The notes under the pieces: generated by a model | The model's database searches: none | The model's input: only the letters and a program-made list of their open reading frames with translations | Told to the model about the DNA's origin: nothing | Assembly (NCBI GenBank): GCA_009602725.1 | Contig: WELB01000357.1 | Location: 1-26,548 of the forward strand | Length of the DNA stretch: 26,548 nt | DNA from: Spirogloea muscicola | Lineage: Eukaryota > Streptophyta > Zygnematophyceae > Spirogloeales > Spirogloeaceae | Reading direction: 5' to 3' | Made by a program: the position numbers and the translations under genes | Part shown: positions 11,268 to 20,900 of the stretch, piece by piece | How the letters are laid out: each line of letters begins with the position of its first letter | How positions within the stretch are numbered: position 1 is the first letter of the stretch

Positions 11268-14200
11268 CTGAGGAGCAAGAAGGCCACTGTTCAGATGCCA
11301 GCATGCGCCGCATGCTGCACACGCAGGGCACGTCAGAAGACGGCTTAGATCGCATGAGATGGACGACAGCAAGGAGGAGTAGACTGGCAGTGAAGGTGAC
11401 AAAGACACGGTGGCTCTACACAGCCTGCCACTCAGCGCCCCCCGGCAGCCATTGCCGATCGGGCTGAGCTCAGGGTGGGCCGCACCGCGAGCCGGGCTGC
11501 TTGCCATGGCTCACTGGCCGGTGCAGCCTCGTAATGTCGGCGACATGTGAGGAGCAGGGACCCGAGCACTCACGGGGTAGCGGCAGCCCCTTGCAGAAGG
11601 CCACCGGACGCTGCGAGACCGCCGGCGGCTTGAAGCAATTGTTGCCGGTGATCACCCTCACTCCCGGCACCGACACGTTGGGCAGCGGGCCGAGCAGGTA
11701 GTTGCCAGAAATGTCCACATACTTCAGCCCCATGCTGGCCAGCAGCGGGAGCAAGGTCCGTGGGAAGCCCCCCCCGAACTGGTTGTTGGAGATGTCGCTG
11801 CACGCGCACGCAGCATGGCCCTGGTTCGCGGTGAGATGGCCACAACAGGCAATGTGCAGCATGTGGTTGGGACTGCGGCCAGCGAGCATGACCATGGTGA
11901 GGATTGCAAGAGGAAAGGCGCGCACACGCCCCACACCGCCTGATTGGGGCTGCAGTCGGCCGCATGCATGCAAGCAGCCGCAATCATGTGAAAGCCTGCA
12001 GGCCATCAGTCATGTGGCCCAGGGCAATCAATGTGGCTCGTGATTCTGACTCACAACTTTGTCAGCTTGGATGCACCTGCCAAGTTGACCTTCACCGTCC
12101 CCCAGAATCTGTTTCCAGCCAGATTACTGCCACCAGAACAACACTGACAGTCACAACCATGCACCCCGGCTGTGCTCATGACTGCATCTACGACCTCAAC
12201 CGTATCCGGTGCAATGAGCAGCACTAGCATACACAAGCAAGGGCTGATGGTTGGTTGTAGCCCCTCCTAACCACCGACGACCTTACCTGCACCGGCTGGC
12301 TAACAAGACTGACCTGTCCTGCTCCTCCTGAATCTACCTAGTCCTGGCACTTGGGCGACAAGGCTGTGCAGGGCCCATGGCTGCACCTGTTTGCCTCAGC
12401 ATAGCTGGCAACATGGATTTGCGGGACAAGCGAGCCTATCCTGGAGGAGGGAGCCAGGCGAGGTGCAGTAAGGGCTCACATAATTTGGGACCCGGCTGCC
12501 GACGGGGGCCTGTAGAAGTCGGTGCCAAGCTTCTCAGGGAAGGGCCCCGTGAGATTGTTGTAAGAGACATCTCTGGCATGTGAGCATTGTGCATGGAAGT
12601 CAGTCCCCAATCAGGATATCATTGTCTACAAGGTCACAATGACACGCTGCACATGTCAAGAGAACTTTCTTAGCCTGTGCCACAGTGGCATCACCAGAAC
12701 AACGACACGGTGCACTCTGCTTAAAAAGCGGCAAGTGGACTAGCATGGAAGGCACATAGACAGGCAACTAAGGTAAGACTTGACAGCAAGATGGGGGGCT
12801 CTCTCAGCGGATATTTCGACCGAGTGCGCACATCACATAGAGGTCTAGCATGGATGCATAGGAATTGTCGTAGAGGAAGCTGGGCTCGCCGCTCAGCTTG
12901 TTGTGCCCCAACTGTCTGCAATGGATGTGGACTGAGCATATGAGCACGTAGGGCTGGGTTACCTACTGCATCCCAATGACTGCTAGCAATCTGGTTAGCA
13001 GCAGTGTAGAGCCCTTTGCACTTAACCATGTCACTCGAGCACCGTGCCCCGACTTGCAAATCACTGGCAGCCTCTGTCTTGTCTGATCCAGACACGGCCT
13101 CCAGCTTTTAGCTGTGAGTGTGAGTCAGACCTTACTTTGAGACCTTGCAGAAAAAAATTACCAGACATTTCTGTCATTGCTTGAAGCTCCAGATGGGGAG
13201 GATGACTCACATTTTCTGGAGCCTGGTCATTGGAGAGAGGTCCGGGATCTCGCCGGTGAAGCCGTTGTAATCAATAGTGCTGTCAATCACTCGTAACAAG
13301 TGATGAGAAGGTGGCGGTCCAAGATCAAGACTGCATGGCAGGGAGAGCTCGAGCTCCCAGTTGCAGGCATGTGGGCAAGTCGGGAAAAGAGGGGTCCATG
13401 ATCACCGACAGGATGCTCAGGTTTCTCATCATGCCGATGTTGCTGGGGATCTGCCCGGTCAGATTGTTGCAGCACAGATGCCTGCTTGTCCAGAGTACTT
13501 TTGTCAGCGTCTCCGTCACTGACTGAATGAGAGCCATCCTTGTGGTCGGTCAGACTGCATCAATGTCAGCTCACAGCAAGTGGCAGAGCGTGGAGTGGGT
13601 GGGACAACTCACAGGAGGCTCAGCTTCATCATGCTTACGAATGTGCTGGGAATAGACCCAGTCAGGAAGTTGTGGTCCAAGTTCCTGCGCGTGCAAGCCA
13701 CACATTCCACTTCCATGTGACCGACAGAGAGCGCCGAGCACGCTCGCTTGATGAGCGACCGCAAGTTTGCGACGTTCATCGACTTGGTCCACATGGTAGA
13801 CTTTGTGTCTTGTCCACTCCCTGCTGACCGCAGGCGCTCACATGCCGCCCTTATGCCGCCCCCCACCCATCCCTTCCCCGGGTACAACCACTTATCACCA
13901 GTGCTGGACTCAAGTAGAAGCAGCTCTGCTGTGAGGGGTCTTGGGTCTGGGAGCATACATCACGTCCAGCTTGCTGAGCTGAGATATGCTCGATGGTATG
14001 GATCCTGTCAGCCGGTTGTAGTTCAGGTGCCTAGTAGACAGAGCAGGCACGAAAAGAGCCATCAGGTGATGCTCGACCTTAGAGACAGTGTGCCTCGACC
14101 AAGCACGCTCTCGTTCGCAGTGAGGGACAGAGTGTGATCAGATGCAGCCAGAGAATTTGTGCAGGTATCGCGGCACAGCTCTGCCAGTTTCGGAGGGCGA

Positions 14201-14736
14201 GGATAAGGCAGCAACCGACAGGCAATTGAGAGGGGGAGCTCGCCCTACAAGACAATGAGCTGCGAAAGGCCTCCAATTGCAGTCGTGATGGTGCCATTCA
14301 GGTTGGCACCCGTCAAGATGCTGCAGAACAGTCCAGGGCACCGGATGCTAAGGCAGGTCGACGCCGCTACGCGCACCATGCAGCCAGTCGAACAGCAGGG
14401 AAGCAGGTCATTGTCACCCCCGCACTAGGCACATGCATTCGGCCAGTCTGCCGAGCCTGGCCTCCTCAGTCTCGGGAGCGGCTGGAGAGTCTGTACACGT
14501 CGGATTGCGGTCAGAGGAGGTCGTCAGCGTGCAATGTTGCCGCCGCCGATGGAGGGTGGCCGTGCCAGGGGCTACTCACAGGGAGTTGACGCGGGTGCTG
14601 GTGCTGTCGCAGCCGATGCCGTACCAGGGGCAGTTGCCGCCTGTGGCGTTACAGCCCGCGCAGGGGTTGGCGCCCGCCCAGCTCGACAGGACCGCGGGGT
14701 TGAGCACCGCCGCCTTGAAGGCTTGCAGCGGTGGCA
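8166..14736 (-). CDS. Multi-exon LRR protein with C-terminal tandem four-Cys modules (partial model)
   Basis: Eighteen exons were placed by hand on the minus strand, 5' to 3': 14736-14580, 14320-14249, 14030-13959, 13684-13613, 13481-13410, 13279-13211, 12915-12832, 12572-12480, 12126-12055, 11797-11574, 11267-11159, 10962-10870, 10438-10322, 9977-9888, 9476-9363, 9039-8944, 8641-8546, 8315-8166. All introns are GT-AG, and the frame stays open for about 617 codons. Order: plant-type LRR N-cap, about nine LRRs, a Cys-containing C-cap, then eight Cys-rich modules. Known of the family: such LRRs usually form extracellular recognition or adhesion surfaces. No signal peptide, membrane segment or kinase was found in the part seen, so location is inferred only. 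The start codon is not found; the first placed exon begins at an acceptor or may be read through from upstream, and the N gap lies nearby. The last placed exon ends at a donor (GTAAGG), so more exons follow downstream. Confidence 0.85.
11574..11797 (-). CDS. Exon: last two LRRs and C-terminal cap
   Basis: This 224-nt exon holds two further repeats (SNNQFGGGFPRTL and SGNYLLGPLP) and then a stretch with two cysteines (NNCFKPP ... AFC), which looks like the cap closing an LRR solenoid. It enters in phase 2 after a GTGCAG acceptor and leaves in phase 1 before GTGAGTGC. It is the only phase-1 junction in the placed model. It therefore marks the border between the LRR part and the Cys-module part. 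Confidence 0.82.
12055..14320 (-). CDS. Eight LRR exons, mostly exactly 72 nt, all phase 2-2
   Basis: Exon lengths in order are 72, 72, 72, 72, 69, 84, 93 and 72 nt. Each encodes one leucine-rich repeat of the plant form N-x-L-T-G-x-I-P-x-x-I-x-x-L-x-x-L; examples are NRLTGSIPSSISQLSKL and NNLTGQIPSNIGMMRNL. Each starts one nucleotide into a codon and ends two nucleotides into one, so every junction codon joins to a hydrophobic residue (L, M, I or F). This fits the known LRR gene pattern in plants, where exons match repeats. The 84- and 93-nt exons carry longer, less regular repeats. Acceptors are mostly CAG; donors include GTGAGT, GTATGC, GTCGGT and GTAGGG. Confidence 0.85.
14580..14736 (-). 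CDS. Exon: LRR N-terminal cap (LRRNT_2-like)
   Basis: Part of the LRR/Cys-module gene. The peptide contains LQAFKAAVLNP, then SSW, two C-x2-C-like cysteines, and W-Y-G-I-G-C-D, which is the usual plant LRR N-cap layout (an amphipathic helix followed by a W-x-G-x-x-C motif). The exon ends in CT before a GTGAGT donor, phase 2. The proposed acceptor is CTGCTGCAG just upstream of 14736. The frame is also open further 5' through a start-like ATG, so the true exon start is uncertain. A signal peptide would be expected 5' of this exon, but I could not recognise one between here and the assembly gap. Confidence 0.8.
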
Positions 14737-15183
14737 CTGCAGCAGGTGAGGAGATGGGGATAAGAGTGACCATCAACCTGGGCAATGCACGCAGTCCACA
14801 GCCCAGGCTGCCCGGGCACACGATGGCGGTGCACAGCTGGGCGGGCCGCAATGGCAGGCCTCAGCGCAAGGTGGCGGCGGGGCAGGCGCGGCGCTCACGG
14901 TCGGGGTGGACGGCGAGCAGTCGGCGGCCGCCCGCCGAGGCGTGTGCGGCTTCGGGCAGGTGCAGGCCCTGTAGCAGCGGGGCCGCTGCGGCACGGGTCA
15001 GGCCCAGGCAGGGTGCTGTCGGAGGCGCGCCACAGCCGTCAAAGTGGCGGCGCTGCGGAGCAGGGCAGCGCTGGGCGGCGGCCGGGGCCCCTGGCGGCGC
15101 AGCTGCCGGGGAGGGCGGGGGCGGAGCTCGCGGGGCGGAGGCGTACTGGGTCGGCAGGGGCCCCCGAGGAGGTGCCGGCGGCG

Positions 15184-15500
15184 NNNNNNNNNNNNNNNNN
15201 NNNNNNNNNNNNNNNNNNNNNNNNNNNNNNNNNNNNNNNNNNNNNNNNNNNNNNNNNNNNNNNNNNNNNNNNNNNNNNNNNNNNNNNNNNNNNNNNNNNN
15301 NNNNNNNNNNNNNNNNNNNNNNNNNNNNNNNNNNNNNNNNNNNNNNNNNNNNNNNNNNNNNNNNNNNNNNNNNNNNNNNNNNNNNNNNNNNNNNNNNNNN
15401 NNNNNNNNNNNNNNNNNNNNNNNNNNNNNNNNNNNNNNNNNNNNNNNNNNNNNNNNNNNNNNNNNNNNNNNNNNNNNNNNNNNNNNNNNNNNNNNNNNNN
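15184..15500. other. Assembly gap
   Basis: 317 consecutive N, bordered on both sides by very GC-rich DNA. It sits upstream of the first placed exon of the LRR/Cys gene and may hide its start. Confidence 0.99.
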
Positions 15501-16171
15501 AGCCGGCCCGGGGGCCCGTGCGGCGGGCCCGGGGCGGCCCGCGGCCTGCGACGGCCGCCCACTCGCCCCGGGCTGGCAATTCCCCAGCCTTCGCCGCTGG
15601 CTTGTCCAGCCCCTATCCTCAATGGGCGAGCCCTTTCTTTCCGCCCCAGGGAAGAAGAAGAAGTGGCACTCCCAATGGAGGAAGGACTCCTAGGGGAAGC
15701 GCTAAGTAAGCCAAGCACAAAAAAAGCAGCTACGAATCACTCACCCTATGGACCTTCTTCGGATTGGTTGCTTACAGCCCCCTTCAAGAGCCACTTTCTA
15801 TTTTTGGGGGAGCCACCTTCCCACTTCAGCAACGTGCACTCTGTCAAATATGTTACACGTGGACACATGAGGTGGACTCACGTTGCTGACATGTGACGAG
15901 GAGTCGCGAACACGGTACCTCCAGCTCAGCCCCGGAAAGATGCGCATCGGCCGCCGAGCCGTGATCTGGCATCCGCGACCCTGCCCTGCCCATCAGCTGA
16001 CCCTGCCCTGCCGACCGTACCGCTCAACCAGAAGCCGGAACGCCCTGAAAGCCCCGCTTCGATGGGACCCACCTTGCCCCTATTTTCATTACACAAGATT
16101 TCGGCTGAACAATGTACAGTACTGGCTTGGATTGACCACGCTTATAATTCCTGCGCACCGCGCGCCTTTCC

Positions 16172-16205
<34 letters not shown>

Positions 16206-16250
16206 TGCCGGTGTGTAACGGGCCATTTGGGTCTCAGTGGCTTGCCCTGG
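15501..16250. other. Repeat fragments and poly-C, no supported gene
   Basis: It contains a GC-rich tract (15501-15560), a reverse copy of the GCTCGCCCATTGAGGATAGG unit near 15613-15635, a GTGGCACTCCCAATGG fragment at 15663, and an AGGGGAAGCGCTAAGTAA fragment at 15692. All of these recur in the repeats at 19850-19945 and 26380-26490. Confidence 0.65.
16173..16205. repeat. Poly-C tract, 33 nt
   Basis: Uninterrupted C run; length may be unreliable in the assembly. Confidence 0.9.
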
Positions 16251-16420
16251 CTTGCGCGACGCGCAATGTTCTGCAGGGGAGGCGAGCAGGCCGACTTCAA
16301 CACCGCTGGCTCGCTAGCGCAGGTGTGTCACATGCGCCTGTTCGCATCGCGCCAGCGGATCATGGCCCACGCCTTGCACTACGTGCTGGCCGTACTCTAG
16401 CTGCAGTCACTGCTGAGTGG
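16250..16420 (+). repeat. Copy of the dispersed short interspersed family (3' truncated)
   Basis: It starts with a GCTTGCGCG stretch and a GACTTCAAC-x-CCGCTGGC block. An A-box-like TAGCGCAGGTG follows at 16315 and a B-box-like GGATCATGGCCC at 16357, 42 nt apart. It stops resembling the other copies after about 16410. Confidence 0.75.
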
Positions 16421-16654
16421 ACTGCCTTCCGGCTTCATACGTATCCGACATGGTACTTGCTTTGTCATGTACTTCAGCACTTTTCGGCCCCTTCGAATCT
16501 TGTCAATTTTTCGGACTGGCTTTTCACAGTCCGCCGCCCCCTTTGGAAAAGAGAAAGTGCTCGCACATAGAGAAGAGGGGCTGAAAGATCTCACTTCATT
16601 CTTTGATAGACCAGTCCAAAGAAAGTGGCTCTCTCAGAGTCTGGGTCCCAGTTG

Positions 16655-17060
16655 CTTGACCTGTTGGCTAGGCTTGCGCGGCGGGCTGTGTCCCGCAGAC
16701 GCGGCGAGCCAGCCGACTTCAACGCCGCTGGCTCGTGGGCTCAGGTATACCGCATGCGCCTCTCTGTATCCCTGCAGCGGTCCATGGTCCACGCTCTGCA
16801 TCTGCGAGCTGGCCGTGCTCTCGCTGCGGGCTCTGGCTTTCGTCAGGGTGATAGCTTCCCGGCAGCTAGTCTGTCGGATCTGAGGCTCCTCATTCGTAAT
16901 TACTGAATGATCCATCCTCCCCCTGTTTTACCATAGCATCCTCAGGCCCATTTGTAGCTGCTCACCGCTCTTAGGCCCCTCTGAACCTTTGTAAAAACTT
17001 TTTGAGCTGGCTTTTCGCAGCCCTTGCCCCCATTGGGAGTGCCACTTCTTCTCTCAGAGG
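16655..17060 (+). repeat. Most complete copy of the dispersed short interspersed family
   Basis: The head has the GACTTCAACGCCGCTGG block, an A-box-like TGGGCTCAGGTA at 16735 and a B-box-like GGTCCATGGTCC at 16779. The middle ends in a CTGAGTGATCC-like stretch (here TGAATGATCC). The tail has CCTTTGTAAAAAC and a GCTGGCTTTTCGCAGCCC hairpin, and ends with the reverse of GTGGCACTCCCAATGGG near 17045. The open frames across it are incidental. Confidence 0.8.
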
Positions 17061-17214
17061 GGGCGAGAGCTGTGAACAGCCAGCCCGACAAGGATTGACA
17101 AGGTCCGGAGAGGCCCACAACCGTTTTCAAAAGCTTTCCCAGTAGGTTTATCACGTAGTAACCTCTATTTAGGAGCCGCAAGTGTGAAAGAGTCGCCGCC
17201 GGAAAGGAATTCCC

Positions 17215-17390
17215 CTTGATGGAGGCCAGAGGCTGCTATAGCACGGCCAGCACGCAATTGCAATTCTTCAAACGCAAGGCGTGGGCCATGGTCCTCTGGC
17301 AGGTATATGGAACAGACGGATGCAAACTACCTGCGCTAGCGAGCCAGCGGCGTTGTAGTCGGCCTGCTCGCCCCGCCTGCGAGTCGATGC
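17215..17390 (-). repeat. Copy of the dispersed short interspersed family
   Basis: On the minus strand it shares the GGCGAGCAGGCCGACTACAAC-type block, the GCTCGCTAGCGCAGGTAG A-box-like segment and the CCATGGCCCACGC segment with the copy at 16250. It is bordered by a GC-rich tract at 17390-17445. Confidence 0.75.
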
Positions 17391-17554
17391 CGTCGGGGGC
17401 GGCTCGCCTCGAGGGGCGCGGGGGGCCCCGCCTCCGGGTAATGAGAACAAGGTTGAAAGGGCCAAAAGTAGTTGCTCGCCCAATTGAAGAAGGTGGCTGG
17501 TGGCCAGCCCAAAAAAATGGACAAGGGCCCAAAACCACACAGCTATGCAAGTAC

Positions 17555-17685
17555 TGTGTATGGGAGTATTAGTTCCCACCGAGAAAGGGATAGTGACAAC
17601 GTGGGGACACAACAGCTGTGCTAGTCACTACAGTGAATGGGAAGTATTTGCTCCACCGGGAAATGGTGGCAACAACGAGGGGGCA
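17555..17685. repeat. Imperfect direct duplication, about 38 bp units
   Basis: GGGAGTATTAGTTCCCACCG (17562) is echoed by GGGAAGTATTTGCTCCACCG (17639), and both are followed by GAAA and a GACAACG/CAACAACG end. It lies next to the tRNA-Glu gene. Confidence 0.55.
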
Positions 17686-17718
17686 AAAGCCGGCTGGCAC
17701 GCGCGGCGGCGACTACCA

Positions 17719-17792
17719 CTCCATTGCCGGGATTTGAACCCGGGTCGTCTGGGTGAAAGCCAGATATCCTAACCAGGCTAGACGACAATGGA
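17719..17792 (-). tRNA. tRNA-Glu (anticodon UUC)
   Basis: On the minus strand the sequence folds as a complete cloverleaf. The acceptor TCCATTG pairs with CAATGGA, with discriminator G. The D arm is GTCT/GGAT with a GG in the loop. The anticodon stem is TCTGG/CCAGA around CTTTCAC, giving anticodon TTC. The T arm is CCGGG/CCCGG around TTCAAAT. The B box is perfect and the D-arm pairing matches eukaryotic tRNA-Glu. A TTTT stretch about 30 nt downstream on the minus strand (near 17684-17689) could stop RNA polymerase III. No intron and no encoded CCA are present, as expected for a nuclear gene. Confidence 0.93.
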
Positions 17793-17916
17793 CGCGCCGG
17801 CGCGCCCACCGCAGCAGTGTCACGAATGTTGCCGTCACGTTACATACCCACTACGGTGCTCTCATCCACAGCTCTCAATCTGGTGGCCTATTCCCTGTGT
17901 ACTTCAGCCGTGTCTC

Positions 17917-18261
<345 letters not shown>

Positions 18262-18274
18262 CTCTCTCGCCCAT

Positions 18275-18860
18275 TCAGACTTTGTCAATTCTTTTTCTTG
18301 GGCTGGCCTCTAACAGCCACCGGCCTCTCCTAGAAGCGTCTTCTCTTCTTGTCCGTCGTGATCCAATTCCAAAAGCCTTGAGAACCGAGTCGGACTAATT
18401 ACGGCAATGGCTGTGAGAGGCCAGCCCAGAGGAACTTTAGGTCTGAATGGGCCGAGAAAGGAGAGAGACCGACTTTCCAGTAGACGGGTGTAATTGGCCA
18501 GCCCAGAAGAATAGAGAGAGACTCTTCCAGGAGAGGGCGATGGCTGTGATTGGCCTAGCCCAGAAAGAACAATGAAGAAATTTCGAAGGGGTCAGAAAAG
18601 CGCTGAAGCACATAGCGCCTCAAGTGGCCAGTGGGGGCTCAATATCTTCTGTTGAGCAGCCGCAGGTCAGACAGACAGCTTTCTCTGGCCCCTTCGAACT
18701 TTCTTCATTCTTTCTTTTCTTGGCTTGCCACTCACAGCCACCGCCCTCTCCTGGAAGCGTCTATCCTTCTAGTGCAAGAGTCATTCTCACTAATAAAGAC
18801 AGGAGACTCTTGCAGTAGAGGGCGATGGCGGTGATTCGCCAGCCCAGAAACAAGATCGGA
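18275..18860. repeat. Cluster of short hairpin-ended repeat fragments
   Basis: The motif GGGCTGGCCTCTAACAGCCACC (18299) and its reverse GGCTGTGAGAGGCCAGCCCAG (18409) face each other. Related ends recur at 18495, 18543, 18718 and 18825, and at 5938. Most copies are followed by AGAA and a GTC/CGAAGGGG stretch, as in the tails of the dispersed family. Confidence 0.6.
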
Positions 18861-18944
18861 AAACAACACAAACAAACAAATAGACTAGCAGCAAAGGAAA
18901 TAGACAAGCGCTAAAGGACACAGCGACTCCGGACGCCACTGGGC

Positions 18945-19160
18945 GCTCAATATCCCCTCGTTGAGCAGCCGCAGGTCAGAGGAACTAGTCTCTGGGTAGC
19001 CGGTCCCCTGGATATAGCCAGAGGCTGCAGCCAAAGCACGACCGGCACGCAGATGCAACACGCGTGCCAATGACTTCTGCAGCGATACTGACAGGCGCAT
19101 GTGATACACCTGGGCGAGAGAGCCTGCCGCGTTATAACCGGGCTGCTCCACGTGGTAACG
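18945..19160 (-). repeat. Copy of the dispersed short interspersed family
   Basis: The GAGCAGCCGCAGGTCAGAG border at 18962 and the minus-strand CGCCCAGGTGTATCACATGCGCC core match the copies at 5985 and 16655. The B-box-like part is diverged. Confidence 0.75.
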
Positions 19161-19599
19161 CTGGGACACAAGGTTGCGCGAGAGTTGGTGCAGGAACAGA
19201 AAAAGGAATATTAAGGGCGAGAGAAGGGGGGGAAAGAAGTGAGCCCTTCCAAGAGAAAGGTGGCACCGGTCGTCATCGCCGCCCTCGTCGTCCCTGTTGT
19301 GGATCTGAAGTTAACAGGTAGACTTGGCTAATGGAAGCCACAGTGCTAACCTAAGTCAGGTACATGACCGCTCTTACCCGGTACTTGCGTAGAGCAGCGA
19401 GGAGCCGCCAAGTGGCGGCACCACAGCTGCTGTCTGCCGGTTGTGTAGCGGGTGAGCGGGAGGCAGACCGGGGACGACACACTTTGTGTGATCAGACATT
19501 TGGTGACTTGGGCGTCCGGACGCGCCTGGCTCGGGGCCCGGACACCCGCATATAAAAAAGAAAGAAAGAAAGGGGCTCCCCCAGTGAAGCAGGGGCTCT

Positions 19600-19945
19600 T
19601 GCCCACCCCCCCGTGAAGTCGAGCGGGGCTCCTATCCGGCCGCGCTGGCGCAATTGTATCGCATGCGCCTGGCCGTCTCGCTGCAGCGGTCGATGGCCCG
19701 TGCGCTGCACCTTCGTGCCGGCCGGGCTCTTGCTGCTGCCTCTGGCTCTGGCCAGGGGACCCACTTTCAGGACCCTAGCCTCTCTGATTTGCGGCTGCTT
19801 AGCAGGGGTTACTGAGTAATTTGTAGCTGCTTTCTTTGTGTGCTTTGTTTTCTTAGCGCTTCCTCTGGCCCCCTTCTCGTACTTTGTTCATTCTTTTTTG
19901 AGCTGGCAATTCCAGCCCCTATCCTCAATGGGCGAGCCTTTCTTC
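19600..19945 (+). repeat. Copy of the dispersed short interspersed family with alternative tail
   Basis: An A-box-like TGGCGCAATTG starts at 19646 and a B-box-like GGTCGATGGCCC at 19688. The 3' part contains GCGGCTGCTTAGCAGGGG, CTTAGCGCTTCCTCTGGCCC and the reverse of GCTCGCCCATTGAGGATAGG. This tail recurs in reverse at 26320-26548. Confidence 0.75.
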
Positions 19946-20139
19946 TTTCTTAATCGACGGCCAGGCGAAGAGAGACGAAGCTTGGCCGCCGTTTCACCGT
20001 CCACTCTCTCTGTCCATGCCATCGCTCCGGCCCTCCAACAGCTGGTGAAGCCCGCCATCAGCACCTGGCTGGCTTACAGCCGCTCTCTTGACTCGGCAGT
20101 TGCATTCTTCCTTGACTCGGCAGTCGCATTCTTCGTCAG

Positions 20140-20320
20140 CAGCCGTGTTCATAGAAGTGGCACTCCCAATGGGGGCAAGGGCTGTGAAAAGCCAGCCCGA
20201 AAAGAAATGACAAAGGTTCGACGAAGGGGCCATACACGCTTAGCAGCTACGAAGGGGCCTGAAGAAGCTATGTCAGAACGGGGGGAGGATGGACCACTCA
20301 GTGGTTACGAGTGAGCCGTG
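20140..20320 (-). repeat. Tail-only copy of the dispersed short interspersed family
   Basis: It begins with GTGGCACTCCCAATGGGGGC, then the GGGCTGTGAAAAGCCAGCCC hairpin, then GACAAAGGTTCGACGAAGGG, AGCAGCTACGAAGGGGCC and GGATGGACCACTCAGTGG. It is the mirror of the tail at 16905-17060. Confidence 0.8.
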
Positions 20321-20900
20321 TTCCAGACTTCTGACGGAGTTTCCTGCCAGCTGGTGCGGGGTGGCGGGGCTCGCCCGCCGGCCAGGCCGGGGGCCCCCGC
20401 GCGCGCCCAGCGACTGCCGGCCTCAGACGACGGCGCAGGCGGGCATGGGCGGGGGGCCGGCCCCACCGCCTCCGGAGGCGCCGCCGCAATGGCAGCGCCT
20501 CATGGGCCACGCCGCCGCCTCCTGCACTCGTTCCACGATGGTGACACTCTGCCCCTTTGGTCGCCCGCCTTTGCCGTGCCTCCGTCGGGAGCCTGCGCCA
20601 GCCCATCACCTTCATCGGTCCCCCGTGCATCGCTGCCCAGGCTGTTTCGTCGGTCGTCAGCGACCGAGGATGGCACTCGAGCAGCACGGGATCTTACGTA
20701 GAGCTTGCTCTCACATGCGCTCAATTGCGTCATCACTGAAGGATAGTAGCAGCCTTCCATGAGTATGAGATACAATTAGCCAGTGGCTAGCTGCTCACCT
20801 GAACCGCCTCGCAAGCCAAGATGAAGCTTGTCAAATTGACTCTTCACGAGCACCTGAAAAGCCTCACAACGTACATCCGTTCCCGCTCATCGATTGGCAG
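20321..20900. other. GC-rich stretch upstream of the lipase exons
   Basis: It probably contains the promoter and first exon or exons of the plus-strand lipase gene. Several open frames overlap, but none shows a recognisable domain or joins in phase with certainty, so I leave it unassigned. Confidence 0.4.

Noticed and set aside
11046-11507. 153-codon frame overlapping the first Cys-module exon
   Set aside because: The alternative frame joins in phase with its neighbours and gives the C-x9-C-x18-C-x4-C module.
14433-15896. Longest open frame in the window (487 codons, plus)
   Set aside because: About a hundred codons are N. The rest is GC-rich and runs antisense to the LRR N-cap exon, with no domain.
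16467-16906. Frames containing R-M-R-L-S-V-S-L-Q and similar peptides, also at 6017, 18885 and 19613
   Set aside because: The same peptide recurs because the DNA is a dispersed repeat. Copies carry different stops and indels, so it is not a protein family.
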